Shown in pieces: positions 1 through 8,100 of a DNA stretch of 64,000 nt. Made by a program: the position numbers and the translations under genes. Source of the stretch: Takifugu bimaculatus (lineage: Eukaryota; Chordata; Actinopteri; Tetraodontiformes; Tetraodontidae). The DNA is taken from the NCBI GenBank assembly GCA_004026145.2, contig CP034983.1:7116630-7180629 (forward strand). Direction: 5' to 3'. Under the pieces are notes generated by a model. It was given only the letters and a program-made list of their open reading frames with translations. It ran no database searches and was not told where the DNA came from. Every line of letters begins with the position of its first letter. The stretch's first letter is position 1.

Positions 1-1
1 G

Positions 2-199
2 TCAGGTCACTTTGGGCCTAATAAAATTAGCCAGATTACTAGAAATGAGAGAAGCACCATCTCGTGTGGGATGGACACCGTCTCTCCTAATCAGACCAGG
101 TTTTCCCCAAAAGGTGCTCCAATTGTCTATAAAGGCCACCTGGTTTTCGGGGCACCACCGTGACAGCCAGCGTCGAAGCGATGACATGCGGCTAAACAT
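2..199 (-). pseudogene. L2/CR1-type LINE ORF1 esterase (SGNH hydrolase) fragment
   Basis: The minus strand reads as a 65-residue stretch ending in residues such as GLIRRDGVHPTRDGASLISSNL, which is the C-terminal block of the SGNH/GDSL-type esterase found in ORF1 of CR1/L2-clade LINEs (the D-G-V-H-P motif carries the catalytic Asp-His pair). In intact elements this ORF1 protein is thought to help lipid or nucleic-acid interaction during retrotransposition. Here only the last quarter of the domain is visible. The window edge cuts the downstream side, and upstream similarity fades by about 270. No catalytic Ser or oxyanion blocks are present, so this is a fragment and not a host gene. The family call rests on the motif. 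Confidence 0.55.
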
Positions 200-270
200 C
201 TCATCGCTGGTCCGACATCGTTTTTGCGTAGTTACACACCGACTTCAAGTTAATAATATGAATAAATCAC

Positions 271-896
271 TTTAAAATACTGACATGTCAGGTAATATAA
301 CATTTTATTATTTCTTCATTTACCAGTAATTACAATTGTGCTGTTGATAAAACAGTCTGACTGATATGTTGGAAGTTTGTCATTTCACTTCTCTAAATGT
401 TAGTCTTTGCTAGATATTTCAGCTGAAGAAAAATTAGACTACAGGAAGTTATTCTATCAGCTATGACAAAGTGAAGGAGGCTCCTCACAAGTGCTACTGT
501 TGTTTCTTTCAAGAGGTCAATGAAATTTTGAACCAGGTTTCCTGAACAGAAGACAAATATTTTCACTTATTCTCTGCAGAGAGAAAAAGCCTGATACCCC
601 TTATCAGTAAAATGGACTGCCTCTCGCCTATGGAAAGACTTTTAAAAATGTATTTTAATCTTATTGAATGTTACTGATGTATCACAGCTCGGTGTGTGAG
701 TTATATTCTTTCTAAACTATGGAAGTTATATATTTTTAAATATAATTTATTGAGGCTTTACAAGAGGAAAAATCCTCATCCAGTTCCCAGAATCACTTCA
801 CTTTAGACTCCCCTCCTCTCAGAAAAATAGTGATGGAAGAGATGTGGCAATAGAATGGAAAAATTGACCTGAATAAATGAACAGTCCCCCTGCCCT
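271..896. other. AT-rich non-coding stretch, no gene seen
   Basis: About 630 bases of AT-rich sequence without a convincing exon, RNA gene or repeat boundary. If the ODAD2 gene continues to the left of the window, this would be intron or the region between missing exons. I looked on the minus strand for the next armadillo-repeat exon and did not see it. Confidence 0.4.
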
Positions 897-1756
897 AAAA
901 TCAAATCAAATCAATCTTTATTTATATAGCGTCTTATACAATCAAAATTGTTTTAAGGCGCTTTCCAGAATCCCAGGGCCTGACCCCAGACAAGCAACAG
1001 TGGCAAGGAAAAACTCCCCTTTAACAGGAAGAAACCTTGAGCAGGACCAGGCTCATGTAGGGGGACCCTCCTGCTGATGGCCGGCTGGGTAAAGAGAGAG
1101 GAGAAGGGGGAGGACAGGTAGAAGATAGGATAGGTAGGAGAGGAGAGGAGAGGGGTAGAGGAAGAAAAATAGTGAAGGGGAGGTAGAGGAGAGGAGAAGG
1201 AGGAGGAGGGGAAAGAGGAGAGGAGGAGAGGAGAGGGGAGAGGAAAAGGAGACGAGGAGGGAGAGAGAGAGGGAGAGAGAGGAGAGGAGGGGAGAGGAGA
1301 GGGAGAGAGGAAGCACAGACACACACAAAAAATATGATTAACATCACTTCAGCGGGGCCGGAGGTCATTATGCGCTCCGAGGGCGGCGATACCTGTAAAT
1401 AAATAGGGGGGGGGGGGGGGGGAGAAGCAGAAAAACTACACAAAACTAGACTAGTCTGCTTGATGAGGAGAGGAAGGAGAGGAGAGGAGAGGAACCTGAC
1501 CCAGTGGAGTGACAGAGGCCTGTCAGGTGATCATGTTTCCGGACCCCGATTAGACGACCCCCTAAGTGTGATAATTTGTCTGTCTATGATAGTAACTGGA
1601 ACTACTGAATTAGGAACAATAAGCTTTTTCAAAGAGGTAGGTTTTGAGTCTGATCTTAAAAGTAGCGATGGAGTCAGCCTCCCGTACCTGGACAGGGAGC
1701 TGGTTCCATAGCAGGGGGGCCTGGTAGCTAAATGCTCGGCCCCCCATTCTACTCCT
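897..1756 (-). mobile_element. L2-clade LINE, 5'-truncated copy, reversed
   Basis: The left end (897-1080) is the 3' tail of a fish L2-type LINE in reverse: an AAATC/TTGA-type simple tail, then the conserved block that also occurs near 27.5, 37.0 and 55.5 kb. The body holds a purine-rich tract (1080-1320, reading as a polypyrimidine tract on the coding strand) and a 16-base poly-G (poly-C in sense) that also exists in the 27.2-kb copy. At 1460-1756 the minus strand encodes the C-terminal end of the reverse-transcriptase protein, ending with the same residues (GGRAFSY, NQLPVQVREADSIA) as the copy at 24.5-24.7 kb. The copy carries an uninterrupted GATTAGAC at 1548-1555, the empty version of the site where a hAT transposon sits in the 24.7-kb copy. 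The 5' end stops in a fold-back (1737-1770). Confidence 0.85.
1080..1320. repeat. GGA/GAGA-rich simple tract inside L2 3' UTR
   Basis: Roughly 240 bases composed almost entirely of G and A (GGAGAGGAG-like units). It makes long meaningless open frames of Ser/Leu/Pro on the other strand. It belongs to the polypyrimidine part of the L2 3' untranslated region. Confidence 0.85.
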
Positions 1757-1770
1757 AGAATGGGGGGCCG
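1737..1770. repeat. Perfect 14-bp inverted repeat at L2 5' truncation point
   Basis: Arms 1737-1750 and 1757-1770 are exact reverse complements, separated by a 6-base loop. The right arm repeats, in inverted orientation, the L2 sequence that the element should contain just inside its truncated 5' end. This is compatible with snap-back or inverted priming during target-primed reverse transcription. Confidence 0.8.
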
Positions 1771-1789
1771 ACACAGAAAGACACAGAAC

Positions 1790-2189
1790 TGTTAAGTATG
1801 GGTTTTAACCGGACCCGAAAGCAGGCAAGAACGCAGTGATAAAAACCAAAAACAGGTTTTATTTAACAAACTCCAACTGGCAGTGCTGATGGGCTGCAAG
1901 GAAGCACTAGTTAAATCTTCCGGAGCGAACAAAGAGCTCCAGCGCGGAGCCAGCACAGGAGTCGGGTTCTGCACGTTCAGAAGTCCTGCAGGATGGCATG
2001 GAGACCTCAAACGAGCAGGGAAGACACCAAAAACACTCCAACGCCGATAGGCAGGTGCTCCCTTAAATAGGTGGCCTGATGGAAATTGCCGACAGGTGCG
2101 CCTGCCTGCAGCGCCAGCTGTTACCAATAGACTCCTCCTCGCTCCCTGCAGGAAAAACCAAACACAACCCTGAACCCTGGACCCCAACA
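1790..2189 (-). repeat. 3' LTR of gypsy element (400 bp, full length)
   Basis: Begins TGTTAAGTATG and ends CCCCAACA. On the coding (minus) strand it holds a TATA-like TATTTAA (about 2063-2069), a predicted transcription start near 2042 (GTTGGAGTGTT, 2042 down to 2032) and an AATAAA-type signal (seen as TTTATT at 1858-1863). It is the only complete LTR of this copy. Confidence 0.85.
2063..2069 (-). promoter_or_regulatory. TATA-like box of gypsy LTR
   Basis: TATTTAA on the minus strand, 27 nt before the 11-nt GTTGGAGTGTT at 2042-2032. A similar TTAAAT core precedes the same 11-mer in the solo LTR at 44.8 kb, which supports its use as the LTR core promoter. Confidence 0.5.
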
Positions 2190-2204
2190 TTACCTCCCCC
2201 TCAA

Positions 2205-2400
2205 CGGGCACCTCCTGGCGCCCTACCAGGCTTATCCGGGTGGGCGTGGTAGAAGTCACGGAGGAGGTCGTTGTCCAGGATGAAATGGCGGGGGACCCAT
2301 GATTGCGCTTGCCGGACGGTACCCCTCCTAGTCGACCAGGAACTCTCGTCCCAGTCGAAGGACGTCCAGGATGCTCTGGACTGATGGCAGGCCCCCCATC
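2205..2400 (-). pseudogene. Chromodomain and pol C-terminus of gypsy element
   Basis: After the integrase tail the minus strand encodes, across at least one frameshift, a chromodomain-like end. The best-preserved part reads SWVPRHFILDNDLLRDF and then AHPDKPG...GGAR before a stop, a hallmark of vertebrate sushi-type chromoviruses. The chromodomain normally directs integration toward particular chromatin. The frame in use changes inside the domain, so it is broken. Confidence 0.65.
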
Positions 2401-2448
2401 CACAACACAGGAGGGAGGCGGGGGCTCAGATGGAGGGACCAGATCCGA

Positions 2449-2830
2449 CTAAGCGACTGGCTTCACCTTGGAGACATGGAATGTGGAGTGCATCTTAAAT
2501 GCCGGGGGAAGCTTCAGGCGGATGGCTGTGGGGTTCACCATCCGTACCACCTCAAAAGGACCAATGAAGCGCGGAGCCAGCTTCTGAGAGTCCACCTGGA
2601 ACGGGAGGTCCTTCGAGGATAGCCAGACCTTCTGGCCCGGCTGATAGGATGGGGCTGGAGCCTGGTGCCGATTGACCTGCCATTGAGAGTGCTGGAAGGC
2701 CTGCAGGAAAGCAGCGCCGACCCTCCTCCCCACCCTCCTACACCGGTGTACGACAGCCTGTACCAAGGGCACCGCCACCTTGTCCTCTGGGACGAACAAC
2801 TGGTTTGATGGGACCCCACCTGGATCCGGA
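2449..2830 (-). pseudogene. Integrase C-terminal region of gypsy element
   Basis: Residues such as YQPGQKVWLSSKDLPF, LAPRFIGPFEVVR and HSTFHVSKVKPV are the GPF/Y-type C-terminal module that follows the integrase core in Ty3/gypsy elements. The zinc-binding and DDE catalytic parts are missing. The preceding residues (VPEDKVAVPLVQ) look like the start of the integrase region joined straight to the tail, so a deletion removed the core. Non-functional. Confidence 0.75.
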
Positions 2831-2963
2831 ACTGATTGCTGGGCCACTGGGACTCTCCTCCATTTGCCGGGATGTGGCCCCCAGGAAAACTGCAGCGGCT
2901 CTCTTCCCGCGGCACTGGACTTTACCACCCGGCCGGACCACATGGGGGGAACGCCCCACCTCC

Positions 2964-3530
2964 TTAACTCTCCTGGTGAGGTCTGAGCCAGCAGGCGTGG
3001 GGGTGGGTGCAGAGCAAAGGCAGTTGGTCTGACAGGGCACACTCCAACTCACCACTCTCCCGGTCGACCAATCGATCTGGGGGGTTGTGGCGAGCCAGCC
3101 AAGCAGACCCGAGAACCCCTGGGGAAGAGGATGCCGGGATGATGAACAGGCGGATCTGCTCCTGATGGTTCCTGGAGACAATGAGGGTGAGGGGTTGGGT
3201 CTGGTGCTTCACCGTTGCCAGGACTTCCCCGTTGAGACCAAGGATAGGTCTTGGCTCGGGCAGAGTCTTGATGGGGATGCGGGCTTGCATGGCCAAGTCC
3301 TGGCTGATGAAGCTGTCACCTGTGCCGGAGTCCACCAAAAATGGCCCGGAGACAGATTCCTGGCCCCAGAGGAGCGTGCACGGCAGTGTTAAGCAGGGCG
3401 ACGCGGAGCAGGAAGAGGAAGCGCTTGTCAACACTCCCACGCGTGTTGACGAGCCTAGTTCATTACGCCGGGACGGGCAATCGGCAAGGAAGTGGCCAGC
3501 CTGGCCGCAATACAGGCAGACCTTTGCCAA
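2964..3530 (-). pseudogene. Gag zinc knuckle plus retropepsin of gypsy element
   Basis: A 188-codon open stretch. Near its start is the CCHC nucleic-acid-binding knuckle CLYCGQAGHFLADC. About 55 residues later comes the aspartic protease active site LVDSGTGDSFIS, followed by the flap-like and GSAWLARHNP segments typical of gypsy proteases. The protease cuts the Gag-Pol polyprotein in an intact element. Downstream there is no reverse transcriptase: the frame ends soon after the protease and similarity resumes only at the integrase end. No second protease domain or host-like feature is present, so this is part of the retrotransposon. Confidence 0.8.
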
Positions 3531-3585
3531 CAGCCGGAGCTTCCGCTCCGCGTGGGGTAGTCAGGTTCGTCCCATCTGCATAAGT

Positions 3586-4376
3586 TCACCGGCGACATCC
3601 TGAGGTGGAGCAGGGACCGGAGTTGGATTCAACAGGAGCTCCACTTCGCCCGGACGGACTCCCCGAACTCCTCACTGAGCAGTCCCTGTCCCTCTGGCGG
3701 CGTCTCTCCCGCACATGGTTGTCCAGCTGGATCGCCAGGCTGATGAGCGTCTCCAGGTCCCTGGACTCCTCCCAAGCGGCCAACTCATCCTTGAGTCCCT
3801 TCGCAAGTCCTTGGGTGAACACCGGATGCGGAACCGGATGGAATAGTCCGCGACGGAGCTGGAACCTTGGCGCAGGGACTGGATCTGGGAGGCCGCCTCT
3901 CCACTTTGGACAGGGTGGAGAAACACCCGCTTTAATTCAGCCGTGAAGGCCGGAAAACTGGAAGAAGCGGGTGTCTGGTTCTCGGTGGCCCATTGCACCG
4001 CTCTCCCAGAGAGAAGATTAACGACAAAAGCGATCTTCGCCCTGTCGCTGGTATAGGTGAGGGGCTGGAGGTCAAAAACTAAAGAGCACTGGAGCAGAAA
4101 ACTGGCACAAGCGCCAGCCTCACCAGAATACCACTCCGGGATGGGTATGTGGGGCTTCCGCGGCGCAGCGGCAGCCAGCTGAGGATCGGCTCTCGGTGCC
4201 TCCGCGGCTGACAGAGACGGAACCTGCTCCGCCCGTCCAGAAGAGAGCAGGTCTGTTACGCTGGCATTGAGAGTCTGGTGCGAAGTCCAAATGTCCATGA
4301 GGAGCTGGTCGTGACCCAGCAGCCTCCCCTGAGCCTCCAACGTGCGGCGCACTGCGTCTTGGTCCGCCGAGTCCAT
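3586..4376 (-). pseudogene. Gag of gypsy element, frameshifted
   Basis: The start codon at 4376 lies only 16 nt inside the 5' LTR. The protein begins with a short helical region (DQDAVRRTLEAQGRLLGHDQLL) and holds the capsid-like core (PEWYSGEAGACASFLLQCSLVFDLQ, read in two short parts; AVQWATENQ; FPAFTAELKRVF), as in sushi-type Gag. Near 3820 the frame shifts and the remainder (KGLKDELAAWEESRDLETLI) continues in another frame before a stop at 3586. Gag forms the particle in active elements; this copy is broken. Confidence 0.8.
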
Positions 4377-4380
4377 ACTG

Positions 4381-4391
4381 GTCGGAGTGTT
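4381..4391 (-). promoter_or_regulatory. Candidate primer-binding site complementary to the element's own RNA 5' end
   Basis: Read on the minus strand the 11 nt are AACACTCCGAC, one base inside the LTR end. They do not begin with TGG, as a tRNA-primed site would. They can pair along all 11 positions (one G-U pair) with GTTGGAGTGTT at 2042-2032, the predicted RNA start. This is the arrangement known for Tf1-type self-priming. Confidence 0.5.
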
Positions 4392-4392
4392 A

Positions 4393-4640
4393 TGTTAAGT
4401 ATGGACCCGGAAGCAGGCAAGAACGCAGTGATAAAAAGTCCAAAAACAGGTTTTATTTAACAAACTCCAACTGGCAGTCCTAATGGGCTGCAAGGAAGCA
4501 CTAGTTCAATCTTCCGGGGCACACAAAGTGCTCCAGCACAGAGCCAACACAGGAGTCGGGTTCTGCATGTTCACAAGTCCAGCAGGACAGCGTCCCCTGC
4601 AGGAAAAGCCAAACACAACCCAGAACCCTGGACCTCAACA
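4393..4640 (-). repeat. 5' LTR of gypsy element, about 150 bp shorter than its partner
   Basis: Aligns with 1790-2189 at both ends, but lacks the central part that corresponds to about 1995-2140, which holds the TATA-like box and RNA start. The promoter of this copy is therefore gone. Several point differences separate the two LTRs, so the insertion is not recent. Confidence 0.8.
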
Positions 4641-4947
4641 CAGAATGATGGAACAAGAATGAGCAGAACTTCTTAACAGTGATGCATTCGGGTGCTGTAG
4701 AAAAGCAGTCCTAACACCTTTTAGAAAAGTCACAGCCACATGTGGGCGAAACACCAAATTACTATCATCTTGCTGTTCTGAAAATATAATGAATCATGTA
4801 TCGATATCATCTACAAATGATCCTTAATTATACACGTACACATTTATACATCTCGTAACGTATGGCAGTATATTTTCTGTATTTCTGGTGTGTTTTGTTT
4901 GTGCGCTAATGAGAGGTAATAAGGTGAGACCTCGACTACAGGCGTAC

Positions 4948-5102
4948 TTATCCACATTCTTTCGACTGATGGAACATTTCCAGATGGCTCCAGTGGCAGC
5001 TGCCAGGAGCTCCTTGTTGTCTGACTTGCTCAACAGTGAAACCAGTGGCTGTAGACCACTGTGCTTCAGCACTAGCTCCTGAGTTTTCTCATCCTCAGCG
5101 CA
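4948..5102 (-). CDS. odad2: odad2 exon 7 (last exon visible)
   Basis: Acceptor TTTTGTAG before 5102 and probable donor GTACGC at 4947. 155 nt, phase 2 at the end. Encodes CAEDEKTQELVLKHSGLQP, then LVSLLSKSDNKELLAAATG and AIWKCSISRKNVDK, one ARM repeat and the start of the next. The donor is not a strong consensus, so the exact right-hand residue is uncertain. Confidence 0.8.
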
Positions 5103-8100
5103 CTACAAAACATAAATATTGCCAAGGTTAAAATCACAAAATGCTTGGTATGACTGAAATTTTAGCACTAATCAATCAACATTGGTTATAAACCCCTTTG
5201 ATGTGGCAAATAAGTACCTTGAAGATTGCATTGGCACAGTACATTTGGAGCTCATCATTGTTCCTGCTGAGATTTTTCACCAAATCTTCCATTATCCCCT
5301 CAGTCTGAATAGCAATCCTGCAACCTTTCTGCAGGGACACAACATTTACTGCAGTAAGCACCCTTTATTCCAGAGAAATTCCATATTCCATGAACAGGTA
5401 TTTGTCATGCTCACCTATTCTGAATGGGTTTTATACATACACTCACCACTGAGGCAAACTCCTGCAGGTTCCCCACTACAGGAATAAGCATGTTCTCATT
5501 GGAAGACTTGAGCAAGCGTGCCAGTAAAGGGATGCCTCCGGCCTTACTGATTGCCACCTTGATCTTGGTACTCTTGCTACAGCTCCACAGAGCCAGTGCT
5601 GCACAGCGAGCGACCTCCACACTCTTTTCTTGGTCTGCACTTAAGTTGACTGAGTTTGGTTCACAGTCCAGTAGTTTCACCTGAAATTAAAGATGTGAGA
5701 GACGTGTTAGTCCACAGATAAACACCCATCCGTAAACACACAAATGACCTATATATATTTAAGCATGAAGAGCATTAAGCCTCCAAATACACATGATTTA
5801 AAAGATAAAGTTATAAAAATCATGGATTAGTTTTTGTTTTATCTCTGGCTGATTCTTTCTGGCCATCATTCAGGCATCTACTCCACAGCTCCTGGCCAAT
5901 GAGGTAGAGCATGCAAAGCTGTTCTTCCCACTGCCCAGTTCAAAGGTAGTCTCATAACATCGCGGGAAATGAATCTGTCTCCGTGAGCAACTTTCACATG
6001 AGAACATCAGATTTTGGGGCTGAGAAAAATATACAAGGAACAGGGGCTAATCACAGATCTCTCTCTGTCAACAAACATGAACTCATTTCAGAGGATCTAG
6101 GAGACATTCAATCTGTTTTACTTCAACAGTCTGCCCTTTTCAAAATGTACCCGAAAGATGATTGATAAGCGACTATCTGGCCTTTATGTACATGGATGAT
6201 TAAGTTATTGTGTGTCACAACATACAGCACATCAGCTGTAATTAAATGATTTGAAATTAGTGTTTTGCACTCACCAACTTTGGGACACCACCCAGCTGTA
6301 GAATGTTTCTTCTTGCTCGTTGGACCTTGGCCACATTAGCAATGGTTTCAGCAGCAAAGGCCTTGGTGTCCATCACTAATGAGTCTAAAATTCTCACAAG
6401 GCTCCTTAAACCATCCATGTCCACAATGGCCCGGCGGATCAGTACATTGTGACTAATCTGCCTCAAAATTTTCAGTGATCCAATCTAAAAACATAAAAAA
6501 ACCAAACTCACCAAGATATGAAAGTAAATGTTAATTTCTGTGCTAATATGAGGATTTCACCTGTAATGAGTTCAGAAGACAGAAATGCAAATCCAGAGTA
6601 AAGCTTTAATTCAACAGGGTTAAAAAGTACGCACACTGGCAGACATTAGCTGCTCTGGTTTTGCCTGTTAGCTTTCTGGATGCAGCTTTGGCACAGATAC
6701 ATACGTGACATCTCTCTTCTTTAGTATCCAGCAAGTTTAGAAGGACTTCAAGGCCCTTAAGGTCCCAGATGGCCAGCTGGTATGTCTCCTTCATCAAATT
6801 AAGGTTCAGCATGGCACATAGAGTGAGCACAGTGGCTGTCTGGTCACCTGCCTGCAAAAACAAGACCAAATGTGGATGAATAATAAATGGAACCAATGAG
6901 GAAGAGAGGAAAATTAATTACTGACAATATTTTTTGGGATTTCCAATTCCCAACCACCCTGTGTTATTTTCTCCATTAGCAGTCCTCCTCCTGGGCTTGT
7001 TCTGTTTAAATTACTGTGTTCAGATTTGGGCTGGTAAGACTAAAGGAAATAAACAGTTTATTAACATTTAGTCTGAACAATGGTGCAAGTTTTGGACCAT
7101 TATATACTGTAATTGCATTAAGATACAAATTCTACTAGCACTGAGACAAAAATGAGCAAAAGATAAAGGGAAATGGATTGCTATTTTTTCAGTATATCCC
7201 TAAGAACACACAAACCGTTACAAACAAATTATAATAAAATCACATGTTGGTGTGAATATTTGTACATATTGGATGTATTCAGAATATGTTTTAGTTGAAT
7301 TTAAAAAAGTGGTCTACCTTCAGGTATTTGACCAATTTTTTGATCTGCAAGTATTCAAGGGACAGATCAGTGATGCTCTCCGAACGCTGCTCAACCTCCT
7401 CATCTTCACTTTCGGATGAAGTCTCCACAACTGCAGCTGCAGCTCTGGAATGACTGGAAATAAAAGCACATTGTCAGGCTGTAGATAACATTCTGCAGGT
7501 GTGGACAGGTGTGGTACAACTAGATGACATAGAATAAATGCAATTTGACGTTATGACATCTTTATTTTTCTCCAATTTTAAAAAAAGAGGCAGGCATATG
7601 GACCTGCTGGTCAGACACAGAACTTTACAGGATGAGATATATGTTGCATGTGTGAAAGAAAACTGGCCTGTGATCAACACTGGTCCTATTGTCTTACAAC
7701 AGGACCAGAAGGCCACTGTTGCTAAGATGGTTAGAGGACAAAATGCATCTGCTTTGTGACTAATCATGCATAATGTTCATATGAAGTGTAATGTTAATGT
7801 GTAGTTAAAAACTTATTGTACTACAAGACTAACCCCCCCCCCCCCGAAAGTAGCAGTGCAAAAGCAAGTTAACATAAAGCCTCGAAAAGCTCAATTACTC
7901 AATCAATCAATGGTCATATATGAGAGACCATTTTGTGTAACTGAGTAAAAGATTGAATCTAGGCATTACCTCAGATTAATGTATAGTCTGGACTAAGTGG
8001 ACACTCTAAAATGCAGCATAGATACACAACTATATAATCTATGACTGTGGGCAGACATGTTGACTAAATGTGGCCAAACATTGTCTCAACAAAAAAAGAA

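Larger units (their letters stand above)
1790..4640 (-). mobile_element. Chromodomain Ty3/gypsy (sushi-type) LTR retrotransposon, internally deleted
   Basis: Two related LTRs (1790-2189 and 4393-4640) begin TGTTAAG and end CAACA on the plus strand. They flank a 2.2-kb interior read on the minus strand: gag with a coiled N-terminus, a CCHC knuckle, a retropepsin with the DSG active site, then directly the C-terminal tail of integrase and a chromodomain. Reverse transcriptase, RNase H and the integrase catalytic core are absent, so the copy cannot move by itself. The flanks share CAGAA (1784-1788 and 4641-4645), apart from one extra C at 1789, which is a plausible 5-bp target duplication. Coding parts carry frameshifts. 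The element most likely sits in an intron or 3' flank of the neighbouring ODAD2 gene and shares its orientation. Confidence 0.85.

Noticed and set aside
953..1443. Several overlapping minus-strand open frames of 90-140 codons rich in Ser, Leu and Pro
   Set aside because: They translate the GA/CT-rich simple tract of the L2 3' untranslated region. No domain, and three frames are open at once.
4278..4460. Small plus-strand frame across the gypsy LTR border
   Set aside because: Opposite the Gag start and crosses into the LTR; no features.
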